A stretch of DNA of 64,000 bases from JAEUIE01 sp046350055 (GTDB lineage: Bacteria > Planctomycetota > Planctomycetia > Gemmatales > HRBIN36), in contig JAXMBC010000001.1 of assembly GCA_046350055.1 (NCBI GenBank), forward strand, positions 3,534,001 through 3,598,000. The letters are read 5' to 3'. The position numbers and the translations under genes are program-made. Of the stretch, positions 29,201 to 36,298 are shown piece by piece. The notes beneath the pieces are model-generated. The model was not told where the DNA came from. It made no database searches and saw nothing but the letters and a program-made list of their open reading frames with translations. How positions within the stretch are numbered: the stretch's first letter is position 1; each line of letters begins with the position of its first letter.

Positions 29201-29488
29201 GCCACCACGGTGGACAAGAAGACCGGTACCAATTTCCACGAGATGAAAGCTATGGGCAACACCGAAATGCGTGGTAATCAGACATCCTATGTCAAAGCTG
29301 ATGAGCTGAACTTCAGTGAAGAAAAAGGCATTGCCACCATGTCCGGGCTGAATGGCAACGATGCCTTGCATTATGTTCAGGAACGTCCCGGTTCGCCCTA
29401 TACCATCCAGCGAGCCAAATCTTTCCGGTACTTTCTGAAGACCGGCGAATTTCACGGGGACAGTGTGAAATCGATTCAGGTGAAATAA
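26261..29488 (+). CDS. Giant LptC/OstA-like lipopolysaccharide-export periplasmic protein (1075 aa)
   Basis: The start follows a strong ribosome site (AAGGAGCACGCC). One N-terminal membrane segment (residues 7-28) is followed by a very long periplasmic part with many beta-strand pairs. Several stretches look like LptA/LptC (OstA) repeats, for instance FDIRGQRLEMSLQGNTDLY and VKADELNFSEEKGIATMSG. It occupies the place of lptC after kdsD and kdsC but is about five times longer than E. coli LptC. It may combine LptC and LptA roles as a long LPS bridge; this is inference. It ends 62 bases before the tRNA-Phe gene. Confidence 0.75.
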   Translation: MLTPRRLLLMIASFVVCFGAYQIYAYFLGHYDGLPPLPPEYRFNPNVTYETGELSEERYQKQRHEIAKLLERAFGPKCPELNRARTLEIGKPESRTVMAFDDWNLTNGKLRLVKVSIANFKRLPADGKQEEREEIVTMQGDVAVILFNQPIKTFIEFTQKVKPVSGHIESDEIKITHNHGTASRVDDVIIYCKKRIDFNDEQKRIWADDKVQVLYADPVEARFEGVGLEITLASELVNRTEEKAKPKTKPDQAEPALGMSAVKKITLEHDVEFTFFKLNGSFLAGAVAKSEDKPKPEATAIPPQPMIIRCKDQFSYDVPAHLAVFNNRVNAYRHRTVVEGAKTRELFDELDADERLTLELMPPARKPKSTKKPSDESVEQFELKKAVATGKLVKITANDDRQGSGLYAEGIELVCDNVAQEARLRGKDQVVARLAEYDIFARGMVKILLPANDAADKDPRGLIINGPGEIKLRASARNPDPYTLASWQKELQWHRTLEEHRIELAGSAVLMHEKQGQMSGETVKAWLLPGDGKKKDKKPGLDSASLEKFDGRLKRVEVDQRVNVMSSRLMVQGANKLTLNFTDAPEGFVLNKPNDAPFLQPPVAAKADVPSDKTAVRPPTAPVTPTPPLYLQAAEIDGDILMIGDKQQVLRRLEARENVHIERKTEPGKQNGFDIRGQRLEMSLQGNTDLYRVKLFGNKATLSMEKFSLEGQQIDLDQAENRVTIPGPGKFRFYTEQDFQGRKLLKPELVTFLWDEKMEFGGRAAQFIGNVVTENGDPTKGNITLSCYSMTITLDRAMSLAGKDEQPQLSAQLQSPPQQQAVNIESVICISNPQSSGGRVNPVVVEQRYSPNTPQRQIIRIEGVQVVFDNSRKDHEILKVYGPGEVNLVRAGKDQLGDISGLQRSPNVVPQATATPESVAMKLTRVTFEQEMEYKKNEGTLRFWKSVKTFYVPGEDLSVPLDERRLPKDGIYMACEKMEIATTVDKKTGTNFHEMKAMGNTEMRGNQTSYVKADELNFSEEKGIATMSGLNGNDALHYVQERPGSPYTIQRAKSFRYFLKTGEFHGDSVKSIQVK

Positions 29489-29509
29489 CGGCGACTTTGC
29501 CCGAACCCG

Positions 29510-30949
29510 TTAGACGATCCCCTGTTCCATATGTAAGCTAGAAGAACCAAGGACAGATAGCTCAGCTGGTAGAGCGAAGGACTGAAAATCCTTAGGTCGC
29601 CGGATCATACCCGGCTCTGTCCACTCAGCAAAGCCCCTGCTATTCCCAGTGGAAGTGATGACTTCCCCCTGAATTACAGGGGTTTGCTCGTTGGTGTGCA
29701 CTGTTTTGGGTTCGTCTCTATTCGTATCAGATTCTTGCAGTAAGTTGCCGGTTTTATCCGCCAAGAGGGGACGTAGGAGGGGACGCTCTGCCATCAAGAG
29801 TGGTGGCATGAGTGCGATGGCGTCCATGCGTTCTTGCTGGGACAGGTGGGCATAGCGATTCATCGTCAGGCGAATATCGGAATGCCGCGCCAGACTCTGG
29901 GCTTGCTTGGGGTTCATGCCCGACGTGACGAGGTAGGTAATGTAGCTGTGTCGCCAGCCGTGGAAGTCGAATACTCCCTCGCTGGTGCGTGCGGGGATAC
30001 CCGCAGCGGCCAGGTCGGCGCGGGTAGCCTTGAAGATGCGCTCCCGCCATGTGCCGGGCCACACCGGGCTGCCATGAGGCTTGGTGTTGATGTAGTCACG
30101 CAGCCGTTCGGCCACGCCTTGCAGGATGGGTTGCTCGACTTCCTTCCTATCCTTGGTCTCGCTTGCCCGGAGCCTGACTGTAGCAGGCGAGGTATCGAAC
30201 TTGAAGTCTTCGGGATTGAGGGACGCCAACTCTGAGGCCCTGAAACCGGTTCCCACGGCACAAGCGTAGAGCATAGCTCTGTCTTGGCCAGTAAGCTTGC
30301 GGAAGACCTTGGGGCTTGCCAACGTGGTTTCAAAGACCTTGTAGAACTCAGGAATGGAAAGCGCACGCCTCTTTCGGTCGTCACGGCGTGGACAATTGGC
30401 CGTGTTGTAGCGCACCAGCCCCACCAGCGGATTCGAGGTCAACCGTCCATCGCGGACCAGCCAACTCGCAAAGTGGCGGGCAGCGGCAACGTAGTAGTTC
30501 TTGGTTTGAAGGGTGGCGGGTCGCTCCACGGCATTGCTTCCGCACTTCTTGAACGTCAGTGTTGAGATGAACGATTGCACCTTCGATAGCCTTAGGTCGG
30601 CCATGAGCTTGAATCCGCAGCCTTCCACAAGCTTTCGTACGCGCTGGGCAACGTGGTGAGCATGACCTTCAACACCACCCTTACTGACCAGATAGCTCTC
30701 GAAGTCGTCGAGGTGCTGGGCGAGTGGGATGCGTTCGCACGTGTCGGGTGACGGGGCTAGACCCTCCATCTCCCGCTCGGCCTGGGCTTCGAGCTTGGCG
30801 GCCTTCCGTTCTGTGGCTCGCCGGTCGGTGTAGCCCGGCACTTCTCGAATCTTGCCGTTGCCAGCCCGGTAGCGAATGTACCACTTTGGGCGTTCCTTGA
30901 CGGTGTCGGTCTGCTTGTCGGTGTACTTCTTGCGACGTATCTGGGCCAT
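29510..30949 (-). CDS. Tyrosine integrase whose coding sequence runs through the attachment core
   Basis: Site-specific recombinase of 479 residues. An N-terminal basic segment and a core-binding SAM-like domain (about 75-180) precede the catalytic domain. Catalytic residues are R237 (GTGFRASELASL), the lysine loop SETKDRKE, H330 and R333 (HGWRHS), H356 (LARHSD) and the nucleophile Y366 (MNRYAHL). A hydrophilic tail follows. Residues 443-457 are translated from the antisense of the tRNA/att core, and the last 22 residues come from host DNA left of the core (antisense of the tRNA 5' half). In the excised circle the frame would instead continue into the SWIM ORF. The start ATG at 30949 follows GAAGGGG; an upstream GTG 4 codons before is possible. 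Confidence 0.93.
   Translation of the reverse strand: MAQIRRKKYTDKQTDTVKERPKWYIRYRAGNGKIREVPGYTDRRATERKAAKLEAQAEREMEGLAPSPDTCERIPLAQHLDDFESYLVSKGGVEGHAHHVAQRVRKLVEGCGFKLMADLRLSKVQSFISTLTFKKCGSNAVERPATLQTKNYYVAAARHFASWLVRDGRLTSNPLVGLVRYNTANCPRRDDRKRRALSIPEFYKVFETTLASPKVFRKLTGQDRAMLYACAVGTGFRASELASLNPEDFKFDTSPATVRLRASETKDRKEVEQPILQGVAERLRDYINTKPHGSPVWPGTWRERIFKATRADLAAAGIPARTSEGVFDFHGWRHSYITYLVTSGMNPKQAQSLARHSDIRLTMNRYAHLSQQERMDAIALMPPLLMAERPLLRPLLADKTGNLLQESDTNRDEPKTVHTNEQTPVIQGEVITSTGNSRGFAEWTEPGMIRRPKDFQSFALPAELSVLGSSSLHMEQGIV
29551..29623 (+). tRNA. tRNA-Phe (anticodon GAA)
   Basis: All four stems are present. The acceptor stem pairs GGACAGA with TCTGTCC, the D stem is GCTC/GAGC, and the anticodon stem AAGGA/TCCTT flanks the loop CTGAAAA (GAA at 29584-29586). 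The T stem is GCCGG/CCGGC. CCA is not encoded. The T loop reads ATCATAC, so T54 is A and A58 is T, which is unusual. Its 3' half from 29580 is also the attachment core of the integrated element. Its likely terminator now lies at 50224. Confidence 0.95.
29580..29625 (+). repeat. Left attachment site core (attL), 46-bp direct repeat
   Basis: The sequence from GACTGAAAATCC to CTGTCCACT is repeated without mismatch at 50172-50217. It covers the tRNA-Phe anticodon loop to its 3' end plus 2 bases, so the tRNA stays intact after integration. On the minus strand the core is translated as part of the integrase. Confidence 0.95.
29627..29688. repeat. Inverted repeat next to attL, inside the integrase gene
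   Basis: AGCAAAGCCCCTG (29627-29639) is matched in reverse complement by CAGGGGTTTGCT (29677-29688), with one extra base in the first arm. The second arm also forms a CCCCTG/CAGGGG hairpin (29666-29682). The location beside the core suggests an integrase arm-binding site or a transcription terminator for antisense reading; both are inference. Confidence 0.5.
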
Positions 30950-31008
30950 CGGCTTCACCCCTTCACGGCATATTAGACGATCATCACGGCGTGGAAAGTG
31001 AACACGGC

Positions 31009-31215
31009 TCACTTGCCGAGGCTTTTTAGCCAGGACACCACATCATCCTTGAGCCACTTATGGCTTCGTCCCAGATGGAACCCTTTCGGAGCCTCACCCT
31101 GGGAAATAAGGCGATACAGCGTTGGTACGCTGATGCCAGCCAGTTCGCAGACCGACTTCACGCTAATTGTCATTGCTGTCTCAGCCTGTCGCTTCCGTCG
31201 TCCTGATGCTTCCAT
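31009..31215 (-). CDS. Excisionase/AlpA-like DNA-binding protein (68 aa)
   Basis: Small helix-turn-helix protein with the MerR/AlpA-type winged motif: ISVKSVCELAGISVPTLYRLISQGEAP followed by the wing-like KGFHLGRSHKWLKDDVVSWL. The ATG at 31215 has an excellent ribosome site (GAGGAGGACACA). It lies directly upstream of the integrase on the same strand, the usual place for a recombination-directionality factor or for a regulator of int. The role as excisionase is inferred. Confidence 0.85.
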   Translation of the reverse strand: MEASGRRKRQAETAMTISVKSVCELAGISVPTLYRLISQGEAPKGFHLGRSHKWLKDDVVSWLKSLGK

Positions 31216-31313
31216 TGTGTCCTCCTCGGTTGGGGGGTGTCTTGTCTCCTTTGGGTTGATGGGGCCGCGATCCTGAGGCAGTGTCGCGGCAAGCAGGACA
31301 TTACACGCACCTG

Positions 31314-31733
31314 TTAGAAGGTGCTCAGCAGTCGATGCCTCTCGGCTGACAATTCCTGCCACCTTGATAGCAGACAGCCGGGGAAAACCTTCGACTTCCA
31401 GTTGCCGAGGAGTCGTCGTATCAGGGCCATTTCCTGGAAGCAATCCAGTGGGCGGGTGTACGCTTCCACAGCTGTGCCATCCACGGTGTGGCTGACACAG
31501 CTTGCAGACTCATCAACTGCCTCCCACGCTTCCACAATGGCCCCCATGCGTGCTTCCGTGGGAAACTCCCGCCAATCAGCGGCTAGGTTACCCTTGTGGT
31601 CATGTAGCGCCCGAAGCATGCGGACCGCTCCGGGGTACTCCCGTTGCAACCAGGCTTCGACTCTACCCAACCGACGCTTACGAAACTCCTCATCGCCACC
31701 ACTAGCGGTGATAGCTACACTCGGACAATTCAC
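31314..31733 (-). CDS. Hypothetical protein (about 139 aa) downstream of the repeat array
   Basis: The GTG at 31733 is the best start because GGAG stands 7 bases before it; the frame is open to 31751. The protein is rich in Arg and Trp with predicted helices, for example RVEAWLQREYPGAVRMLRALHDH and a C-terminal FQEMALIRRLLGNWKSKVF. It has no recognised domain. It is the first gene after the 13-bp repeat array and precedes the AlpA-like gene, so the array could be its operator or an origin beside it. Function unknown. Confidence 0.6.
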   Translation of the reverse strand: MNCPSVAITASGGDEEFRKRRLGRVEAWLQREYPGAVRMLRALHDHKGNLAADWREFPTEARMGAIVEAWEAVDESASCVSHTVDGTAVEAYTRPLDCFQEMALIRRLLGNWKSKVFPGCLLSRWQELSAERHRLLSTF

Positions 31734-31859
31734 TTTTGAACTCCAAACCACATTTACTGAATCACCAGCTAGTTACTGGTGTCTGCCATCATCTGCCAAG
31801 GCGCTCAGCACTAATTCGGCTGTCCTCCAGGACCGCCAAGGCGCTAACCTTACTTGCAT

Positions 31860-32074
31860 GTGAGCATCTTGGGATAAGTAACTTGCATTCCATGCCTGTA
31901 TTTAGTGGGTATTATCCAAGATACTCACATGTCAATTTCATGTGAGCACCTTGGAAGATGCTCACGCCATGTGAGCACCTTGGAAGATGCTCACATGATT
32001 TCGTGTGTGAGCATCTTGGGAAACGCACTGTAAATAAAGGGGGTTACGTGTATTACAGCACCCAAGATGCTCAC
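31860..32074. repeat. Array of 13-bp repeats (GTGAGCATCTTGG), possible origin or operator
   Basis: Eight copies or near copies in 215 bp. Direct copies lie at 31860, 31942, 31971 and 32007. Inverted copies lie at 31916, 31953, 31982 and 32062. The pairs 31942/31953 and 31971/31982 overlap to form two 24-bp near-palindromes. The surrounding sequence is A/T-rich (CTGTAAATAAAG). The array lies just downstream of the primase-helicase gene and upstream of the 31733 gene. It could be an iteron origin for the element or a multimeric regulator site. Confidence 0.85.
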
Positions 32075-32095
32075 TTGTTTGGGAGGTTAGCGTTT

Positions 32096-34150
32096 TCATT
32101 GACTGAGTGACCACATCCAGCCCCCTTTGAACTCAAGCCGACGCGAGCTAATACCTAGGTCATTCTTGGCCCGGCGAAGGGTTGATATGGATATGCCAAT
32201 CCCTCTGGCTTGCTCTTCCAGTACATCGGCGGCAACCTCGCCCATCGCCAGCTTCTCCAACAAGAAGTCTTTCGCCTTCGACCTCTTCTCGTCTTTGTTG
32301 GATACACTCTTCGCGGACAACTCGTGAGCAGTGATGTCTACTTCCCCTTCCCAATGAACCACGGGAACGCCATCTTGGACTTCTACGCGATACTCCAGAG
32401 ATGGAGGAGTTGCACAGAGATTGCCTTTGACGCGGGCTAGGATGCGTCTGTCACCGACTTCGTCATCCGGGTGGGCACCCACAACGAACGCGGATCGTGC
32501 GGCACCGATGATCCCAATGCTGCCGCCTCCTCGGTACATGGCGTTGGTCTCCGTGCTCATCTTGTTCAGATGGCGAACGATCACAATGGCTACACCGGTA
32601 CGCTCAGCCATCAACTTGAGTTGATGCAGCACGCGCCGCATATCGGCCTCTTTGTTGGAATCAGCCTTTTCGGTTAGCACGGCGCTGAGTGGGTCGATGA
32701 CCACCATCGCGGCCTGCTTTCGGTGGATGCACTCTTCAAGGAGAGATAGGTCGCGGGGAAAGCAGACCGGTCTGATTGAGTCAGGGTCATCGGGATTGTC
32801 GAGCACTGTTTCAATGCAGGTGACATGATCTTCATTAGCCCCCATTGCCACGAGCCTGGGTTTGATGGTGGTATCGATGCCATCCTCTGCACTAACCAGA
32901 ATTACATGGCGTGGTTTTAACACAACATCACCACGCGGGGCTGGTGGCATAGCAAAACCCTGCGAGACCCTGGCGGCAATATCAAGGGTGATAAAGCTCT
33001 TCCCTTGGCCTGGATCGCCTTCGATGATTGATATGGTGCTCTTGGCGAATCGATTCTTCCACAACCAGTCCACGGCGCGACTAACTATGTCTCGCAATGT
33101 GTGCTCTACCAACCTTGCCGTGCCAGTTTGAGGCTTTACAGGCTGAGTGACAGGCTCAACGCTTCCTATTCTCGCACGCTCAATCGCCTCGTCAATCATC
33201 TGCCGAGCACGTTCTTCGCCCACGGCTTCTTCCAGGTCGGCGATGTCATCACCCGGCCCAGCGTCAGGCCAAATATCAGGCATACGAACGATGAGCACCG
33301 AAGCAGCACCAGCCCCTGTGGCTAGCCGCACAACTTCGCCGGCATGCTTTTCGCCCGGCCCGTCGTTGTCCGGGATGATGACTACATGATGGCCCTTGAG
33401 CGGCGACCAGTCTGATTTACTCGCCCACCCACTGGCGCTTCCTCCGATACTCGTGGTTGCGTAGTAGCCCATCCTAACAGTGGCGCGGTGGGTCTTCTCG
33501 CCTTCAACCTTGAGGATGTCGCAGCCAGGGGCCAGAGAACTGATGGCAGGTAAGTTGAACAGCGGAATGCCGCTGCTGACGCCGTTCATGCCGACGACGA
33601 AGCCACCGAATACTGGCGTGATATGCCGAATAGTTTTGTCGGTCTGACCATTCTCGTTGAACTCAAAGCGAAGTGTTTCGTGTGCGAGGGTGCCATCAGC
33701 AAACTGATACTCGTAACTTTCTGTAAGTGTCACATCAGCATGATCTTGGCGAACTGACCAAGTCGCAGCGTCGATTGCAGCCTGCCTTGTTGCGTGTATC
33801 TTTCCAGGCTTCTTTGTCGCGGGCGGCTTTGGAGTCGGTGCTTGTCGGCTTGGCTTTGATTCTTGGTCGAGGAAGCCCGTTAGTGGATTGCCTTGGCCTG
33901 AGTGATAGCCACTTCTGGCCGTCTTCTCAGCCGCAGACCTAGCGAGGCCCACATCAACCGCAGCGCCCGTCAACTTGCAGATAATTTCATTGTCATCTAG
34001 TCCAAGCTCTTGCGACTTCCGACCGACGTAGAACGCTTGCTCATTGACTGTGTTATTGCGTTCGCCCGACTGCGCGGCCCTGATGGTCTCGCACGCTCCT
34101 GTTACCAACTTCTCTGCATACCGTTGCTTCCGTTCGCAAATCTGCACCAC
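32096..34150 (-). CDS. TOPRIM primase-helicase (RepA/AAA_25-like) replication protein
   Basis: Replication protein of 684 residues starting at GTG after AGGGGAAAT. An N-terminal region is followed by a TOPRIM domain: ILKVEGEKT provides the Glu and VVIIPDNDGPG the DxD metal site (about residues 215-262). A RecA/RepA-like ATPase comes next, with Walker A EGDPGQGKSF and Walker B AAMVVIDPLSAVL, and then a C-terminal HTH-like segment (GISISTLRRAKNDLG). This layout is typical of primase-helicases of phages, satellites and integrative plasmids. It lies beside a repeat array, so the element probably replicates after excision (inference). Confidence 0.9.
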   Translation of the reverse strand: MVQICERKQRYAEKLVTGACETIRAAQSGERNNTVNEQAFYVGRKSQELGLDDNEIICKLTGAAVDVGLARSAAEKTARSGYHSGQGNPLTGFLDQESKPSRQAPTPKPPATKKPGKIHATRQAAIDAATWSVRQDHADVTLTESYEYQFADGTLAHETLRFEFNENGQTDKTIRHITPVFGGFVVGMNGVSSGIPLFNLPAISSLAPGCDILKVEGEKTHRATVRMGYYATTSIGGSASGWASKSDWSPLKGHHVVIIPDNDGPGEKHAGEVVRLATGAGAASVLIVRMPDIWPDAGPGDDIADLEEAVGEERARQMIDEAIERARIGSVEPVTQPVKPQTGTARLVEHTLRDIVSRAVDWLWKNRFAKSTISIIEGDPGQGKSFITLDIAARVSQGFAMPPAPRGDVVLKPRHVILVSAEDGIDTTIKPRLVAMGANEDHVTCIETVLDNPDDPDSIRPVCFPRDLSLLEECIHRKQAAMVVIDPLSAVLTEKADSNKEADMRRVLHQLKLMAERTGVAIVIVRHLNKMSTETNAMYRGGGSIGIIGAARSAFVVGAHPDDEVGDRRILARVKGNLCATPPSLEYRVEVQDGVPVVHWEGEVDITAHELSAKSVSNKDEKRSKAKDFLLEKLAMGEVAADVLEEQARGIGISISTLRRAKNDLGISSRRLEFKGGWMWSLSQ

Positions 34151-34189
34151 ATTTCCCCTGATTGAATTTCCCCTGTAATACTCTGCGAC

Positions 34190-34417
34190 TCACGTATCCC
34201 GCGTGAGTCGTGTTTTCAGGAGAGCAGCTACCTGGCGGGACAGGCGCTGCTCTCCCTGTTGCACCGGACAGGGGAGGCCAGGCACAACAGTTGTTTCCTT
34301 CGAATCCCGCATATGCAATCTGCGTTCCTTTAGCGCGTCCCCGTTGGGGCTTGGCGTTGGTTGGGGTTGATTAGGACGACCGAGCGTTAGTGGTCGCTGC
34401 CTCGTTGGCGTAGCCAC
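34190..34417 (-). CDS. Small hypothetical protein (75 aa), uncertain
   Basis: The frame is open from a GTG at 34417, with an alternative ATG at 34312 giving 40 residues. It ends about 40 bases before the primase-helicase gene on the same strand. The first half is Pro/Arg/Gln-rich and low in hydrophobic residues, which may be spurious; the C-terminal part (QGEQRLSRQVAALLKTRLTRD) looks more protein-like. Its start overlaps the upstream HTH gene by 31 bases. It may be a genuine short gene in the replication operon. Confidence 0.4.
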   Translation of the reverse strand: MATPTRQRPLTLGRPNQPQPTPSPNGDALKERRLHMRDSKETTVVPGLPCPVQQGEQRLSRQVAALLKTRLTRDT

Positions 34418-34569
34418 TCGTTTATTGATGACCTATCCCATCGCAATGTCTGACGTGTTAGTCGGCGTGGGGGTGGTAGCCGCCCCTCCCGAAGCCAACG
34501 GAACAACGATTTGCGGCTGACATTCAACTCCTCTGCGAGCTGCCTGGGGCTGACTGTTACGTTTTGCAC
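34387..34569 (-). CDS. HTH_17 / excisionase-like DNA-binding protein (60 aa)
   Basis: The sequence VSPRQLAEELNVSRKSLFRW followed by EGRLPPPRR and the wing-like LRWDRSSINEWLRQ is the AlpA/helix-turn-helix-17 pattern. The start is GTG at 34569 with GAGGA 6 bases upstream. It precedes the primase-helicase gene, so it may regulate replication rather than excision. The element carries at least three such proteins (31009, 34387 and 36299). Confidence 0.8.
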   Translation of the reverse strand: MQNVTVSPRQLAEELNVSRKSLFRWLREGRLPPPRRLTRQTLRWDRSSINEWLRQRGSDH

Positions 34570-34628
34570 GTGTTTGTCCTCAGTTGGGTGTCTCTACCCT
34601 TATGCCCTGGTTCGCCAAATTACGTTAT

Positions 34629-34769
34629 TCAACTCGTGTGCCGGATCACGGCAATTACTACTGCTGCTGAAGCTGCAATGACGAGGGCAAGTAGCGACCA
34701 AATCATGAAGGGCCACTGGCTGGCCTTTAGGTTGGTAAGAATCCTAATGATGGCGGGAAGTTGCTGCAT
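34629..34769 (-). CDS. Small membrane protein (46 aa)
   Basis: A short frame not overlapped by any other good gene: ATG at 34769, stop at 34629. The product starts with a basic stretch (MQQLPAIIRILTNLKASQ) and continues with one clear hydrophobic segment (FMIWSLLALVIAASAAVV), then basic residues before the stop. AAGGA lies 10 bases upstream of the ATG. It is the only gene seen between the HTH protein at 34387 and the repeats at 34922. Function unknown; membrane-embedded element proteins of this size can be holin-like or toxin-like, but nothing here proves it. Confidence 0.55.
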   Translation of the reverse strand: MQQLPAIIRILTNLKASQWPFMIWSLLALVIAASAAVVIAVIRHTS

Positions 34770-34921
34770 GATAGCTGCGTCCTTGGGTGACGACTGACTT
34801 TACCGCTGCTGATCTTACGGTGTACCTCAGGAGGGTAAGCGTGCTTGTTAGCTGGGCGGGGTGCTGCATCAAGCCAATGAATCTGGAGTGTATGACGTTA
34901 AATATTGCTAGAACGAATCGT

Positions 34922-35090
34922 CAGGCGGACGGGGCTTACGGACGATTGAAACAGTACTATTTTCAAAGGGTTTCTGCCAGGCGGACGCTGTATTGACGAT
35001 TATTGGTTAAATCGTACATCAATCGTAGCGGACGGTGTGGGCGGACGGTTAGGTGTCCTGCGTTTTAGCGGGGTTTGTGCGGGAGGACGG
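34922..35090. repeat. Short GCGGACGG repeats before the clamp-loader gene
   Basis: CAGGCGGACG occurs at 34922 and 34978, GCGGACGG at 35028 and 35041, and a variant GAGGACGG at 35083, which overlaps the ribosome site of the next gene. A shorter CGGACG lies at 34939. Spacing is irregular. The cluster lies in a 320-base stretch without genes, so it may be an operator or part of a replication origin. Confidence 0.6.
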
Positions 35091-35093
35091 TGA

Positions 35094-35963
35094 ATGAGTG
35101 ATTTAGCAGAACAATTCCGGCCATGCTGTTGGGGAGATTTTGTTGGCCAGGAATCTGCGGTTAAAGAGGTTAGGAGCTATTTGTCCGCAATCAACGTGTC
35201 TTTCATGAAGCCCCTGTTGTTCGTGGGCAGGACGGGCACGGGGAAAACATCGATGGCGAAGTTGGTTGTACGGGAGATCGGCAACGAAGGTTGGATGGAG
35301 TTTATTTTGAACGATGCTGGCGCGTTTAGTACCCCCGCAGCGATGGTGGATCGCTTGCGCTCGGCACGTCACCTTAGGTCGGATGAGGCGAAGACAAGTA
35401 CGCTAATCCTTGATGACTTCCACCGAGTTCGTGGAGAAGTCCGCGAAGGATTGCGAACGGAGTTGGAAGCGATTGGCAGATCGGCGCTTTTGATAGTAAC
35501 AACTGAGTCAACTAGAAAATGGAGTGAAGCAATACTTGATCGGTTTCGTGTGATTCGCTTTGCAGATGTATCAATGGATTCTGCGCAAATGCTTCTCGAT
35601 AGCTTGTGGTGCAAACTTGGTCGCAAAGGACATCCGCCGCCGTTGGCTAAATTAGGGGTTCAAAGCCAAGATGGTCACTGTAGCTTCAGAAGGGCAATTA
35701 GTGATGGGCTTGAGCCGTACTTGCTTAGAGGGGAAATATCGCCAACGACGACCACTATGCCTGCTCGCTACCGAAAAGCCACCTTGGCGTATGAGATGAT
35801 TTGTCAAGATCAGGGGAAGCGGCTAACTAGGGCTGAGGCATATGAGCTTTTGTCCATTCCAGAGCGATTGGCTGAGTTGAAGGCTAGAGATCCCGAACTC
35901 GCTTGCTGGCCTTTGCCGAAATTCAAAGCGTTTGAGAGGTATACACGCGAACCGTCTGAGTAG
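35094..35963 (+). CDS. Clamp-loader-like AAA+ ATPase
   Basis: AAA+ protein of 289 residues resembling the small subunits of clamp loaders and RuvB/RarA-type proteins. It opens with LAEQFRPCCWGDFVGQE, which matches the RFC/DnaX box (KYRP-x-FxDVVGQE). Walker A is VGRTGTGKTSMA (residues 44-55). Walker B is TLILDDFH, with Asp instead of the usual Glu at the second acidic position (D107, D108). A sensor region (LLIVTTESTRKW) and LDRFR with a candidate arginine finger follow. Start ATG follows GAGGACGG. It probably loads a sliding clamp or remodels DNA during element replication. Confidence 0.8.
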   Translation: MSDLAEQFRPCCWGDFVGQESAVKEVRSYLSAINVSFMKPLLFVGRTGTGKTSMAKLVVREIGNEGWMEFILNDAGAFSTPAAMVDRLRSARHLRSDEAKTSTLILDDFHRVRGEVREGLRTELEAIGRSALLIVTTESTRKWSEAILDRFRVIRFADVSMDSAQMLLDSLWCKLGRKGHPPPLAKLGVQSQDGHCSFRRAISDGLEPYLLRGEISPTTTTMPARYRKATLAYEMICQDQGKRLTRAEAYELLSIPERLAELKARDPELACWPLPKFKAFERYTREPSE

Positions 35964-36109
35964 AAGTCGTGCAACTTCCCCACCCCAAGCCGTTCCATCT
36001 CCTCCAACACGTTGAACAGTTTCCGAAACAGGTTCAGCTACTCATCTCCCCGTAAGTTGTTCAGCATCGCTTCGTGAATCAACGTCATCCGCAGATGGCG
36101 TAGCTCCAT
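35964..36109 (-). pseudogene. Possible broken gene remnant
   Basis: On the minus strand an ATG at 36109 opens a frame (MELRHLRMTLIHEAML) that meets an in-frame TAG after 23 codons, and the same frame then continues as protein-like sequence (LFRKLFNVLEEMERLG). Codons on both sides of the stop look alike, so this may be a small decayed gene. The region from 36110 to 36298 holds no other gene. Confidence 0.35.
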
Positions 36110-36298
36110 CCTGCTGAGGCCTTGGTGGATAAGGCGATGGAGGGGATTATTTGATTTTCTGGCTATCACATTAAAGGGTTAATCCAGCCACGAGCATCTA
36201 TTTCCATCTCAATGCCCCTAGTACCCTCCTGCGCCTATTTGGCAGTGACGGGTATATGGAGGGGTAGACAAAGTTTGCGCATGAGGGAGGGCCGCTAT

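Noticed and set aside
31795..31845. Two copies of GCCAAGGCGCT
   Set aside because: Two copies only and no further support; may be chance beside the true repeat array.
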